A stretch of DNA of 61,025 nt from Curtobacterium sp. GC_Cur_3 (GCF_026544205.1 NZ_JALNUI010000025.1:1-61025); one strand, 5' to 3'. Counted from the first letter of the stretch, positions 47,603-58,501 are shown. The notes: generated by a model not told the origin, from the sequence alone. A program made the numbers and translations.

Positions 47603-50182
47603 GTGCCCGGAGAGAACCTCACCCGAATCGAAGCCCAGGAACGCGCCACGCTCGTCGACGTCCAGTCGTACGACGTCGAGCTCGACCTCACGCGTGGCGC
47701 CGAGTCCTTCGGCAGCACCACCCGCGTGCGCTTCACCGCGACGCCCGGTGCGTCGACGTTCATCGACGCGATCACCAGGACGGTGCACTCGGTCACGCTG
47801 AACGGCACCGAACTCGACGTCGCCGCGGTCAACGACGGCGTCCGCATCCAGCTCGCCGACCTGCAGGAGACCAACGAGCTCGTCGTCGTCAGCGACGCGC
47901 CCTACACGAACACCGGCGAGGGCCTGCACCGCTTCGTCGACCCCGTCGACGACGAGGTCTACCTCTACTCCCAGTTCGAGGTCCCGGACTCCCGCCGGAT
48001 GTTCGCGGTGTTCGAGCAGCCCGACCTCAAGGCCGAGTTCACCTTCACCGTCACCGCGCCGTCGCGCTGGCAGGTCGTCTCGAACTCCCCCACGCCGGAG
48101 CCCAGCGTCGACGGCGACGTCGCCACGTGGGCGTTCCCGCCGACCACCCGGATCTCGAGCTACATCACCGCGCTCATCGCCGGCCCGTACGCGGTGGTCC
48201 GCAGCGAGCTGACCTCCAGCGACGGCCGCACGATCCCGCTCGGGGTCTTCGCTCGCAAGTCGCTCGCCGAGTACCTCGACGCCGACTACGTCTTCGAGAC
48301 CACCCGCAAGGGCTTCGCCTACTACGAGGACAAGTTCGACGTCCCGTACCCCTTCGAGAAGTACGACCAGCTCTTCGTGCCCGAGTTCAACGCGGGCGCG
48401 ATGGAGAACGCCGGCGCGGTGACCTTCACCGAGACCTACGTGTTCCGCTCGAAGGTCACGGACGCCATCAAGGAGCGCCGGGTCGTCACGATCCTGCACG
48501 AGCTCGCGCACATGTGGTTCGGCGACCTCGTCACGATGAAGTGGTGGAACGACCTCTGGCTCAACGAGTCCTTCGCGGAGTGGGCGTCGACGATCGCCAC
48601 CGCAGAGGCGACCGAGTGGACCGAGGCCTGGACCACCTTCCAGGCGATGGAGAAGTCCTGGGCCTACCGCCAGGACCAGCTCCCCTCGACGCACCCGATC
48701 GTCGCGACGATCAACGACCTCGAGGACGTCCAGGTCAACTTCGACGGCATCACCTACGCCAAGGGCGGCTCCGTCCTGAAGCAGCTCGTCGCGTGGGTCG
48801 GCATCGACGCCTTCTTCGCCGGGGTCTCCGCGTACTTCAAGAAGCACCACCACTCCAACACGGAGCTGGCCGACCTGCTCGTCGAGCTCGAGGCCACCAG
48901 CGGCCGTGACCTCAGCGAGTGGTCGCAGCTCTGGCTCGAGACCGCCGGCGTGAACACCCTGCGCCCCGAGATCGAGACCGACGCCGACGGTGTCATCACG
49001 TCCTTCGCCGTCCTGCAGGAGGCCCCGAGCGACTACCCGACGCTCCGCCCGCACCGCCTGGCGATCGGCGTCTACGCGTTCACCACGGACGCCTCGGCCC
49101 CGTTCGGCGCGGACACCGCGTCGGCCGGCGGCAAGCTCGAGCGCGCTGCCCGCGTCGAGATCGACGTCGACGGCGCCCGCACCGAGGTCCCCGAGCTCGT
49201 CGGCACGCACCGCGGCGACCTCGTGCTGCTCAACGACGACGACCTGGCGTACGCCAAGATCCGCCTCGACGAGCAGTCCCGTCGCACCGCGATCGAGCAC
49301 CTCGCCTCGATCGCGAACCCGCTCGCCCGCTCGATCGTCTGGGGTGCGATGTGGGACGCCACCCGTGACGCCGAGTCCCCCGCCAGCGACTACGTCCGCC
49401 TGGTCCTCGGCAACATCGCCACGGAGACCGAGTCCACGACGATCCGCACCACGCTCTCGCAGCTGCTGCTGACCGCGCGGAACTACGTCGCCCCGGCGAA
49501 GTCCGACACCACCGTCCGCACCGTCGGCGACACGCTCTGGCAGCTCGCGTCCTCGGCCGAGGCCGGCTCGGACGCCCAGTTCCAGTTCGTGAAGTTCTTC
49601 GCCCAGGTCGCCTCCACCCCGGAGCACGTGACGACGCTCTCCGGCCTGCGCGACGGTTCGGTCACGCTGAGCGGTCTCGAGATCGACACGGACCTGCGCT
49701 GGGAGCTGCTCGAGGGCCTCGTGCTCGCGGGCGCTGCCGGTGACGCCGAGGTCGACGCCGAACTCGCCGCCGACCGGACGGCGTCGGGCGAGCAGGCCGC
49801 CGCACGAGCCCGTGCGACGATCCCCACGGCCGAGGGCAAGCTCGCCGCGTTCTCGTCGCTCGTCGACTCGGACGCCCTGCCCAACGCGATCGTCCGCCAG
49901 ATCACGGTCGGGTTCCAGCACACGAACGCGCCCGTCGTGCTCGAGGGCCTGGTCCCCCGGTACTTCGACGTGCTGACGCGCATCTGGGCCGAGCGGAGCT
50001 ACCACATGGCCGACACGATCGTCACCGGGCTGTACCCGGCGCCGCTCGCCTCGGTCGAGCTCCGTGACGCCGCAGCCGCATGGCTCGAGGCCCACCCGGA
50101 GACCCCGGCGCTGCGACGCATCGTGACGGAGAACCTCGCCGGCACCGAGCGTGCGCTGCGCGTGCAGGCAGCGGACGCCTGA
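47603..50182 (+). CDS. pepN: Aminopeptidase N (M1 family)
   Basis: 859 aa. Zinc aminopeptidase that removes N-terminal residues from peptides in the cytoplasm. GAMEN exopeptidase motif in FNAGAMENAGAV, zinc motif HELAHMW (His299, His303) with the third ligand Glu in LNESFAEW, then a long C-terminal ERAP1-like helical domain. Start GTG 47603 after GATGGAG. Ends at a strong terminator at 50231. Neighbour gene order matches mycobacteria. Confidence 0.96.
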   Translation: MPGENLTRIEAQERATLVDVQSYDVELDLTRGAESFGSTTRVRFTATPGASTFIDAITRTVHSVTLNGTELDVAAVNDGVRIQLADLQETNELVVVSDAPYTNTGEGLHRFVDPVDDEVYLYSQFEVPDSRRMFAVFEQPDLKAEFTFTVTAPSRWQVVSNSPTPEPSVDGDVATWAFPPTTRISSYITALIAGPYAVVRSELTSSDGRTIPLGVFARKSLAEYLDADYVFETTRKGFAYYEDKFDVPYPFEKYDQLFVPEFNAGAMENAGAVTFTETYVFRSKVTDAIKERRVVTILHELAHMWFGDLVTMKWWNDLWLNESFAEWASTIATAEATEWTEAWTTFQAMEKSWAYRQDQLPSTHPIVATINDLEDVQVNFDGITYAKGGSVLKQLVAWVGIDAFFAGVSAYFKKHHHSNTELADLLVELEATSGRDLSEWSQLWLETAGVNTLRPEIETDADGVITSFAVLQEAPSDYPTLRPHRLAIGVYAFTTDASAPFGADTASAGGKLERAARVEIDVDGARTEVPELVGTHRGDLVLLNDDDLAYAKIRLDEQSRRTAIEHLASIANPLARSIVWGAMWDATRDAESPASDYVRLVLGNIATETESTTIRTTLSQLLLTARNYVAPAKSDTTVRTVGDTLWQLASSAEAGSDAQFQFVKFFAQVASTPEHVTTLSGLRDGSVTLSGLEIDTDLRWELLEGLVLAGAAGDAEVDAELAADRTASGEQAAARARATIPTAEGKLAAFSSLVDSDALPNAIVRQITVGFQHTNAPVVLEGLVPRYFDVLTRIWAERSYHMADTIVTGLYPAPLASVELRDAAAAWLEAHPETPALRRIVTENLAGTERALRVQAADA

Positions 50183-50185
50183 GTC

Positions 50186-50228
50186 GGCGCTGAACCGCTG
50201 AGGCACTGAACTGCTGATCCGCTGAACC
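50186..50228. repeat. Short imperfect CTGAACC repeats
   Basis: Directly after pepN the sequence reads GCTGAACC, GCTGAGGC, ACTGAACT, GCTGATCC, GCTGAACC: five degenerate 8-base units in a row. Probably simple-sequence slippage. Confidence 0.5.
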
Positions 50229-50230
50229 AG

Positions 50231-50270
50231 GACGGGGTGTGGTGTTCCTCCAGGGACGCCACACCCCGTC
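50231..50270 (+). terminator. pepN terminator
   Basis: GACGGGGTGTGG (50231-50242) pairs with CCACACCCCGTC (50259-50270) over a 16-base loop, followed by CGTTT. The mscS -10 box TACCAT (50275-50280) begins just after it. Confidence 0.85.
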
Positions 50271-50289
50271 CGTTTACCATCGATCGGAC

Positions 50290-51360
50290 ATGATCACGGC
50301 TGCAGACACCACGGACGTCCCGAAGTGGGCGTCGAACGCATTCACCCAGTTCGTCGACGCCTGGCACGTCCCGATCACGATCGTGATCACGATCCTGGCG
50401 GCGATCCTGCTCCGCGTGATCCTCCGGCGGATGATCAAGCAGATCGTCGACCGCGTCGTGAACGGCGTCAAGAAGCGCCAGGGCGCCGACGACACCCAGG
50501 CGCTCATCGCCTCCCCGATCCAGACCGCCCGCGTCGTCCAACGCACCCGGACACTCGGCAGCGTGCTCGAGAACCTCGCGACGGTGATCGTCGTGGTGAT
50601 CGCGCTGGCGATCATCATCCCCGTCGCCATCCCGAACGCCGCGGTCGGCATCGTCGGTGGCGCGTCGCTCGTTGCGGCGGGCCTGGCCGTCGGTGCGCAG
50701 TCCATCGTGAAGGACCTGCTCTCCGGGGTCTTCATGATCCTCGAGGACCAGGCCGGCGTCGGTGACGTCGTCGACACCGGGCCCGCCACCGGGGTCGTCG
50801 AGAACGTCGGGCTGCGCGTGATGCAGATCCGGGACGTGAACGGCATCCTCTGGTTCGTGCCGAACGGACAGATCCTGCGCGTGGGCAACCTGTCGCAGGG
50901 GTGGTCCCGGGTGCTCGTCGACATCACCGTGCCGTACGACACCGACATCGACGCCGTGCAGGACGCCCTGCTCGCCGCCGCCGTGCGGATGTCGCAGGAG
51001 CCCCGCTGGCGCCAGCGCATCGTCGAGAAGCCGGAGATCTGGGGCCTGCAGTCGATCAGCGAGGACGGCATGGTGTTCCGCCTCGTCGTGAAGACCCGCG
51101 CGTCGGAGCTCGACGTCGTCGGGCGCGAACTCCGCATCCGGCTCAAGCACGGGGTGGACGAGCTCGGCGTGACCCTGCCGGCGATGGCGATGATCATGCC
51201 GGAGGGCTGGGAGAACGCCACCTCGATCAACGGACTGCGCACCGTGCGGACGCAGCCGACCCCCGTGCCGCAGACGAAGCCCCGTCGCGGCCGGAAGACG
51301 AACGTGTACGGGCAGCCGATCGACACCGACCGGCCGCAGCCCCGGAAGGACGACCGATGA
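50290..51360 (+). CDS. Small-conductance mechanosensitive channel (MscS family)
   Basis: 356 aa. Protects the cell from osmotic shock. Membrane helices at about 18-38, 88-110 and the pore helix 113-140 (GGASLVAAGLAVGAQSIVKDLLSG), then the MscS beta domain (GDVVDTGPATGVVENVGLRV) and cytoplasmic C-terminus with a basic tail. TACCAT nine bases before ATG 50290 implies a three-base leader. Stop overlaps the globin start (ATGA). Confidence 0.93.
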   Translation: MITAADTTDVPKWASNAFTQFVDAWHVPITIVITILAAILLRVILRRMIKQIVDRVVNGVKKRQGADDTQALIASPIQTARVVQRTRTLGSVLENLATVIVVVIALAIIIPVAIPNAAVGIVGGASLVAAGLAVGAQSIVKDLLSGVFMILEDQAGVGDVVDTGPATGVVENVGLRVMQIRDVNGILWFVPNGQILRVGNLSQGWSRVLVDITVPYDTDIDAVQDALLAAAVRMSQEPRWRQRIVEKPEIWGLQSISEDGMVFRLVVKTRASELDVVGRELRIRLKHGVDELGVTLPAMAMIMPEGWENATSINGLRTVRTQPTPVPQTKPRRGRKTNVYGQPIDTDRPQPRKDDR

Positions 51361-51857
51361 CCGACCTGCCCTCCTCGAGCGGTGCCCCCGGCGGGCTCCC
51401 CGTCGGGATTCCCGGTGGCGTCCCCGGCAGCGTTGCCGGCCAGCCGATCACGCTGCGGGTCGGGCTCGGCGGGTCGTCCGCGTCGGGGTCGTTCTTCGAC
51501 CGCATCGGCGGTGCCCCGACCTTCGACCGCCTGGTCCGCCGCTTCTACGACGGCGTGCAGACCGACGACGTCATCTGGCCGATGTACCCGCAGGACGACC
51601 TGGAGGGCGCCATCAGCCGCCTGTCGCTGTTCCTGCAGCAGTACTGGGGCGGCCCGGGCACGTACAGCGAGGAACGCGGCCACCCCCGTCTCCGCATGCG
51701 GCACAACCCGTTCCGCATCACGTCCGAGGCCCGCGAGCACTGGCTGCTCCACATGCGCGACGCCGTGGAGTCGCTCGAGCTCGCGCCCCTCGACGAGGCC
51801 GAGCTCTGGGGCTACGTCGACCGCGCCGCGCACGCGATGACGAACACGTTCGACTGA
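51357..51857 (+). CDS. glbO: Truncated globin, group II (GlbO-like)
   Basis: 166 aa. Haem protein for oxygen or reactive nitrogen chemistry. The globin domain starts at about residue 44 (SFFDRIGGAPTFDRLVRRFYDGV); FLQQYWGGPGTYSEERGHPRLRMRHNPF carries the group II tyrosine/tryptophan features and His of RMRHNPF is the proximal ligand; a conserved Trp is in ELWGYVDRAA. The N-terminal 40 residues are Gly/Pro-rich and unusual. Coupled to mscS by a four-base overlap. Confidence 0.92.
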   Translation: MTDLPSSSGAPGGLPVGIPGGVPGSVAGQPITLRVGLGGSSASGSFFDRIGGAPTFDRLVRRFYDGVQTDDVIWPMYPQDDLEGAISRLSLFLQQYWGGPGTYSEERGHPRLRMRHNPFRITSEAREHWLLHMRDAVESLELAPLDEAELWGYVDRAAHAMTNTFD

Positions 51858-51870
51858 TCGGTCGCGATCA

Positions 51871-51922
51871 CTGACGAACAGGAGGCCCGGTGCCAGCTGG
51901 CACCGGGCCTCCTGTCCGTCAG
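51871..51922. terminator. Bidirectional terminator, palindrome family A copy 3
   Basis: A perfect 38-bp palindrome (51878-51915) with flanking CTGAC/GTCAG arms sits between the convergent globin and epimerase genes; the epimerase stop codon at 51919 is inside the outer arm. The core equals the tig terminator except that one base pair is C-G instead of G-C. Confidence 0.9.
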
Positions 51923-52752
51923 TGGGTCGCGGCCAGGTCCTGCAGGAGCGTGGGGCGCGTCGGCGTCCAGCCGTAGGCCGAGCGTGCGTGCGCACCCGAG
52001 CACTCCTGGTGCATGAGCAGGGCGTCGGCGAAGTCGGTGCCCAGTCGCTCGCGGGACGCGTCGACGCTCTCGGCGACGACCGGGGACCCGTGTGCTCCGG
52101 CCTCGCCGATCTCGCGCATCGAGGGGTTGTCCCCGGTCGCGGCGAGGACGTACCCGTCCTGCTCGCCGCGCTCGAGCGCGAGGACGTACAGCTCGGCCAG
52201 GTCGTCCACGTTCACGGTCGGCCAGCGCTGTGAGCCGTCGCCGACCAGTCGGACCTCGTGCTCGCCGTCCCCGACGAACATCTGCGGGATGCCGGCGCCG
52301 TGGCCGTACACGATGCCCGGGGCGACGACGGTCGTGCGCGCGCTGCTGGCACGGAGGAGGGCCTCGTTCGGGCCACGCCACGCGGTGAGCGCCGGCGGGG
52401 AGGCGGGCGACTGCTCGGAGATGTCCGTCGAGTTGCCGAAGGTGAAGATCCCGCCGGTGTGCACGAACGGCTTCGGGGTGCCCTCGAGCGCGCGGAGGAC
52501 CGTGCGGACGAATTCCGGGTCGACCTCGGCGGCGCTGGCGGTGTGGACGACGCCGTCGGCCTCGTGCGTGAGCCGTTCGACGACCTCGGTGTCGGTGACG
52601 TCCCCGACGAGGGCGTCGCCGCCGGACTCGCGGACGACCTGGGCCTTGTCGTCCGAACGGACGATCGCGGTGACCCGGTGCCCGTGGGCGACGAGCGCGC
52701 GGAGGACGGAGGAGCCGATGTAGCCGGACGCGCCGGTCAGGAAGACGTGCAT
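51919..52752 (-). CDS. NAD-dependent epimerase/dehydratase (SDR) family protein
   Basis: 277 aa. Rossmann nucleotide-binding motif VFLTGASGYIGSSVL at the N-terminus, NAD(P)-type loop, and catalytic-type region VYGHGAGIPQMF; the classic YxxxK is not obvious (the equivalent stretch reads TAWRGPNEALLRA), so it belongs to an atypical extended SDR group with unknown substrate. ATG 52752 chosen; a TTG upstream is less likely. Its end runs into the shared terminator. Confidence 0.85.
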   Translation of the reverse strand: MHVFLTGASGYIGSSVLRALVAHGHRVTAIVRSDDKAQVVRESGGDALVGDVTDTEVVERLTHEADGVVHTASAAEVDPEFVRTVLRALEGTPKPFVHTGGIFTFGNSTDISEQSPASPPALTAWRGPNEALLRASSARTTVVAPGIVYGHGAGIPQMFVGDGEHEVRLVGDGSQRWPTVNVDDLAELYVLALERGEQDGYVLAATGDNPSMREIGEAGAHGSPVVAESVDASRERLGTDFADALLMHQECSGAHARSAYGWTPTRPTLLQDLAATH

Positions 52753-52816
52753 CGGTCCAGACAACCACGCGTCCCGTGCAGCACGGTGGGTGCGGTCCGC
52801 GGCGCGGAGGCCTGGC

Positions 52817-53515
52817 TCAGTTCAGGGTCCAGGCGCGACGCTTGACGAGCACGTGACCGCGGGACGTGGTGAGGCGGCTCCAGGGACCGGTCTCGAAGAG
52901 GCGGACCGGGTCGTGCCCGAGGAACCCCAGGCTCTCCCCCGCGAACCCGGCGGCGGCCGGCAGGTGCTCGACGCCCGGCACCGGGCGACCCCAGACCTCG
53001 GAGCGGACCCTGCGGACGACGGCCTCGCCGGAGTTCGTCGGCACGGCGTCCGCGACCTCGGCGATGCCGGCCTTGGCCGCTCGGCGGAGGAGCTCCGGCG
53101 AGACGTCCGGCAGCGGGACCCAGCCGCCACGCGGAGGTGAGATGGCGGCCCAGGTGACCGTGTGGACCTCGTGCGGGAGCTCGACCTCGATCGGGGTGGC
53201 CCGGGTGGGGTCGGCACCGTCGGCGTGCTCGGCGTCCTGCGTCTCGGCGAGGACCCGGAGGCGCTCCTGGAACGACGCGAGCGGCACGACGACGTCGATC
53301 GTCGCGGGCTGGGTCAGCGAGAAGGTGCGGAGGCCGAGGACCGTCGGGAGCTCGTCGAGCAGCCCGAGCGGGTACATGATCGCCGTGTACACGGCCAGCA
53401 CGCCGGAGTCGGCGATCAGGCGGACGGAGCCGTCCTCGACGCGGGCGGCACGTGCGAGGTACGTGCGGAGGTCCCCGAGCGAGGCGGCGTCGGGCAGCGT
53501 GAACGAGGTGCTCAT
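52817..53515 (-). CDS. Conserved-looking protein, unknown function
   Basis: 232 aa, soluble, no motif that I recognise. N-terminal half: DGSVRLIADSGVLAVYTAIM and TVLGLRTFSLTQP; second half contains PPRGGWVPLPDVSPELLRRAAKAGIAEVADAVPTN and LGFLGHDPV. In mycobacteria a gene of this size (Rv2474c) lies at about the same place, but I cannot verify homology. TAGGAT nine bases before ATG 53515 may be the -10 box. Divergent from tesB. Confidence 0.8.
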   Translation of the reverse strand: MSTSFTLPDAASLGDLRTYLARAARVEDGSVRLIADSGVLAVYTAIMYPLGLLDELPTVLGLRTFSLTQPATIDVVVPLASFQERLRVLAETQDAEHADGADPTRATPIEVELPHEVHTVTWAAISPPRGGWVPLPDVSPELLRRAAKAGIAEVADAVPTNSGEAVVRRVRSEVWGRPVPGVEHLPAAAGFAGESLGFLGHDPVRLFETGPWSRLTTSRGHVLVKRRAWTLN

Positions 53516-53560
53516 GTCGTCCCGATCCTACCGGGACCCCGCCGTTCGTAGACTGCAGGG

Positions 53561-54427
53561 GTGGTGATCGGTGAACCGGACTTCCTGCAGACCCTGCGAC
53601 TCGAGGACACGGGGGCGAGCACGCGCGAGACGATCCTGACGGGTGCGAGCCACTGGTCGGCGAACGGCCGTGTGTTCGGCGGCCAGGTGCTCGCCCAGTG
53701 CGTCGTCGCGGCGCAGTCGACGATCGAGGGGCGGGCCATCCACTCGATCCACGGGTACTTCCTGCGGCCCGGCGACATCGAGGTCCCGATCACCTTCGGC
53801 GTCGAACGCATCCACGACGGGCGGTCCTTCGCGACCCGACGGGCGCAGGCGTACCAGAACGGCGTGCCGATCTTCTCGATGATCGCGTCGTTCCAGACCG
53901 AGGACGACGGCGTCGAGCACCAGGACCCGTTCCCCGAGGACGTCCCGGAGCCGGAGTCCCTGCCGTCGGCCGCGTCGGTCCTGTCCGCGATCGACCACCC
54001 CGTCGCGCGGGCATGGGCCGAGCGGGCGATCGACCTGCGCCACGTGGACGGTCCGGTGTTCGTCGACGTCGAGGGCGAGCACGTGCCGCACCAGGCCGTG
54101 TGGTTCCGGGTGCAGGGGACGCTGCCGGACGACCCGGCGCTGCACCGCGCGGTGCTCGCCTACGCGAGCGACCTGTCGATCCTCGAGCCGATCATGCGCC
54201 GGCACGGGGTGGCGTGGGGAACGCCCGGGGTGAAGAGCGCGAGCCTCGACCACGCCATGTGGTGGCACCGGGACGGCCGGGCCGACGACTGGATCCTGTA
54301 CACGCAGGAGTCGCCGAGCGCGCAGGGCGGGCGGGGCCTGGCGTTCGGGCGGATGTTCTCCCGAGACGGGCGTCTGCTGGCGAGCGTCGCGCAGGAGGGC
54401 ATGATGCGGCTGCCCCGCGGGCGCTGA
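53561..54427 (+). CDS. tesB: Acyl-CoA thioesterase II (TesB family)
   Basis: 288 aa double-hotdog thioesterase that hydrolyses acyl-CoA. N-terminal hotdog: RVFGGQVLAQ and HSIHGYFLRPGD; C-terminal hotdog with catalytic-type Asp in SLDHAMWWHR and the LAFGRMFSRDGRLLASVAQEG end. TAGACT (53549-53554) ends six bases before GTG 53561, giving a leaderless mRNA; GTG 53564 is an alternative start. Confidence 0.93.
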   Translation: MVIGEPDFLQTLRLEDTGASTRETILTGASHWSANGRVFGGQVLAQCVVAAQSTIEGRAIHSIHGYFLRPGDIEVPITFGVERIHDGRSFATRRAQAYQNGVPIFSMIASFQTEDDGVEHQDPFPEDVPEPESLPSAASVLSAIDHPVARAWAERAIDLRHVDGPVFVDVEGEHVPHQAVWFRVQGTLPDDPALHRAVLAYASDLSILEPIMRRHGVAWGTPGVKSASLDHAMWWHRDGRADDWILYTQESPSAQGGRGLAFGRMFSRDGRLLASVAQEGMMRLPRGR

Positions 54428-54524
54428 GGTCCGCGGGCGCTGAGCCTCGCGCGGGACCCGGCGCACCGGACAGCCCACACGCGCAGGACTCGCGCACGCG
54501 GGACTCCGGGGTGCCCGTCGCCGG

Positions 54525-55007
54525 TCAGGGGCGGGAGAAGACCACCGGCGGCTCGACGTACTGCTCGCACGCCGCCCGCTCTGCTCCGGTGAGCCGCCGC
54601 GGCCGGTTCGTCGCGGCGTCGACCATCACGAGCGTGGTGGTCGCCCGGGTGTACAGCTCGGCCGGTTCCTGCCCGACCGGCGACCAGACCTCGTACGAGA
54701 TGTCGAGGCTCGCACCCCCGAGCCGCCCGATCCACAGCTGGATGTCGAGCGGCCGTCGGTAGTACGGCGTGGACGCGAGGTACTCGAGCCGCTGTGCCGC
54801 GATCACGGTCATCGTGCCGGACCCGGGTCGGCCGTCGATGACCGGCTGCGGCGCGGATCCCGACTCGTCGACCTCGTCGGGATCCGGCGCCCAGAACGCC
54901 AACACGCGTGCTTCCTCGAGCAGCCGGAGCATCGCCGAGTTGTTCACGTGCCCGTAGGCGTCGATGTCACTCCAGCGGATGCGGACCGGCGTGTGCAGCC
55001 GCGCCAT
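54525..55007 (-). CDS. Thioesterase of the 4-hydroxybenzoyl-CoA (hotdog) family
   Basis: 160 aa. Motif IRWSDIDAYGHVNNSAMLRLLEEAR is the YbgC/4HBT signature with the catalytic Asp. Cleaves an acyl-CoA or acyl-ACP; substrate unknown. Six bases downstream of the ettA stop, so it is the last gene of ssb-ettA-thioesterase. The same thioesterase-ettA-ssb order is found in mycobacteria (Rv2475c, Rv2477c, Rv2478c). Confidence 0.92.
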   Translation of the reverse strand: MARLHTPVRIRWSDIDAYGHVNNSAMLRLLEEARVLAFWAPDPDEVDESGSAPQPVIDGRPGSGTMTVIAAQRLEYLASTPYYRRPLDIQLWIGRLGGASLDISYEVWSPVGQEPAELYTRATTTLVMVDAATNRPRRLTGAERAACEQYVEPPVVFSRP

Positions 55008-55013
55008 GCGGGG

Positions 55014-56699
<1,686 letters not shown>

Positions 56700-56751
56700 A
56701 TCTCGCCCAAGTGTAGTGACCGGATCGCCGGGCCGCGCCGGGGCGAGCGCC

Positions 56752-57405
56752 TCAGGCGGCATCGCGGTGCTCGGCATCGCCCTGCGCCATGGCAGCCGCG
56801 CGGGCCGCGGTCGCGGGGTCGGGCAGCTCGTCGTCCGCGCCGCCGACCGATCCGTGGGCACCCACCCCGTGGTGCTGGTCGCCCCCGTGCTCGTGGTCGT
56901 CCCCATGCGGCTCGTCGTCACCGTGCTGCTGGTCAGCGCCGTGCTGCTGGTCGGCGCCGTGGTCGTCGTGGTGCGGCTCGTGCACCTCCCCCGTCTTCGG
57001 GTCGACCGACGGACCGACCCCGGGCGCCGCCGAGCCTTCAGACGCGTGCCGCGGGACCTTGATCCAGTTGCTGATGCCCCACGCGAGGTCCTGGCCGATA
57101 CCCTCGGCGTCGATCTCCACCGACGTGCCGCCGCGGCCGTCCCGTTCCCACGTCCGGATCCGGACCCGGCCGGTCACGATGATCCGGTCGCCCTTCTTCA
57201 CGGACTTGTGGACGTTGGCGGCGAGGGAGCGGAAGGCCGTGACGGTGAACCAGTTCGTCGGTCCGTTGGTCCAGGTGGCGTTGGCGCGGTCCCAGCGTCG
57301 GGACGGGGATGCAAGGCGCATGCTCGTGATGGCGATGCCGGTCTCGGTGACCAGGTGGCGGGGCTCGGTCGCGACGATGCCGCAGACGGTGATGGTGTCG
57401 TTCAT
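56752..57405 (-). CDS. ssb: Single-stranded DNA-binding protein with His/Asp-rich tail
   Basis: 217 aa. OB-fold (ITVCGIVATEPRHLVTETG, GPTNWFTVTAFRSLAANV, GDRIIVTGRVRIRTWERDG) covers residues 1-110 and marks a second-type actinobacterial SSB. The tail from about 135 is a run of His, Asp, Gln and Gly (HHDDHGADQQHGADQQHG and on), with 16 or so histidines, followed by an alanine-rich end. The canonical acidic DDIPF tip is absent, so partner recruitment differs. GACGAT six bases before ATG 57405 suggests a leaderless start. First gene of the ettA operon. Confidence 0.93.
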   Translation of the reverse strand: MNDTITVCGIVATEPRHLVTETGIAITSMRLASPSRRWDRANATWTNGPTNWFTVTAFRSLAANVHKSVKKGDRIIVTGRVRIRTWERDGRGGTSVEIDAEGIGQDLAWGISNWIKVPRHASEGSAAPGVGPSVDPKTGEVHEPHHDDHGADQQHGADQQHGDDEPHGDDHEHGGDQHHGVGAHGSVGGADDELPDPATAARAAAMAQGDAEHRDAA

Positions 57406-57525
57406 GCACCGATCGTCATCGAGCCCCGGTCCGCCGTGGCGGGCCGGGGCTCGATGTGTGGAGTGGGATCCGAGAAGGCGACCTGTGGAGGAGAAGTCCC
57501 CCGAGCCTCCCGACCGGATCACCGA

Positions 57526-57747
57526 TCAGTGGGCGTGGAACTCCGGGCGTGACGCGAGCGGGCCGAGCGCCTTGTGCACGGCACCCTTCGCGGTCTCGAG
57601 GGACGGGTACGTCCCGCTCCGACCGGCTCGCAGTCCGTAGAGCTCGACCCGGAACCCGTCGTCGGCGCGGTGGATCGCGCCCACCGCACCCGCCGGCCCC
57701 ACTGCGACCCAGGTCGCGGTGTCACTCGTCGTCGTGTCGTTCGTCAT
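57526..57747 (-). CDS. 73-aa protein, unknown function
   Basis: Begins at ATG 57747 after a strong GAGGAGGT. Composition looks genuine: ATWVAVGPAGAVGAIHRADD, FRVELYGLRAGRSGTYPSLE, TAKGAVHKALG. No known motif; the pattern suggests a small beta-rich domain similar in size to DUF1508-like stress proteins, but that is only impression. Ends near ssb leader region. Confidence 0.75.
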   Translation of the reverse strand: MTNDTTTSDTATWVAVGPAGAVGAIHRADDGFRVELYGLRAGRSGTYPSLETAKGAVHKALGPLASRPEFHAH

Positions 57748-57784
57748 CGTTCGACCACCTCCTCGTGGCCCCGACGCCCGTCGT

Positions 57785-58312
57785 TCAGGACGCCAGGATG
57801 TACTGACTGTAGGCCTTGCGGACCTTGTTCACCTTCGGCAGTGCGACTGCGAGGCAGTAGCCCTGACCGGGGTTCTTCGCGAAGAAGTCCTGGTGGTACT
57901 CCTCGGCGGGGAAGAACGTGGTGAGCGGCTCGATCGTCGTGACGATCCCACCGTCCCAGATGTCCGACGCGCGCTCGATGGCCTTCTCGAACAGCACACG
58001 CTGCTCGTCGTCGGCGGGGAACATCGCGGAGCGGTACTGCGTGCCGACGTCAGCGCCCTGACGGTTGAGCTGGCGCGGGTCGTGCAGCGTGAAGAAGACG
58101 TCGAGGATGACGTCAGCAGGGATGACCGACTCGTCGAAGGTCACCGCGACGGCCTCGGCGTGACCGGTCGAACCGGTGCACACCAGTTCGTAGGACGGGT
58201 TCTCGACCCGGCCACCGATGTAGCCGGACTCCACGTCCTGCACACCCTGAAGCGTGCGGTACACGGCGTCGAGACACCAGAAACATCCACCTGCGAGCAC
58301 GAACGTGGTCAT
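57785..58312 (-). CDS. msrA: Peptide methionine sulfoxide reductase MsrA
   Basis: 175 aa. Reduces methionine-S-sulfoxide in proteins. Catalytic Cys10 in LAGGCFWCLDA, then GYIGGRVENPSYE, GHAEAV and EYHQDFFAKN. Only one C-terminal cysteine is seen (GQGYCLAV), probably the resolving one. Leaderless start: TAGGTT (58319-58324, minus) is six bases before ATG 58312. Confidence 0.96.
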   Translation of the reverse strand: MTTFVLAGGCFWCLDAVYRTLQGVQDVESGYIGGRVENPSYELVCTGSTGHAEAVAVTFDESVIPADVILDVFFTLHDPRQLNRQGADVGTQYRSAMFPADDEQRVLFEKAIERASDIWDGGIVTTIEPLTTFFPAEEYHQDFFAKNPGQGYCLAVALPKVNKVRKAYSQYILAS

Positions 58313-58501
58313 GGGCACAACCTATCTTCCTGGCCTCCGAGGAGACCGGACTGGGGGATACCTCCTCCACAACACCGGTCCAGGGCTGTCTGTTCCCCAG
58401 TGCACCATCACCCCTTCGGCGTGTCGGTGGTGGCCCCTAGCGTCTCCACCAGACGGACAGCCACCGTCCAGCACCACGCACCGACGAACGAAGGAGACCC
58501 C

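Noticed and set aside
47480..50206. Minus-strand extension of the Rv2466c-like frame across pepN
   Set aside because: Open only because it is antisense to pepN codons; the real gene starts at GTG 47479 behind a -10 box.
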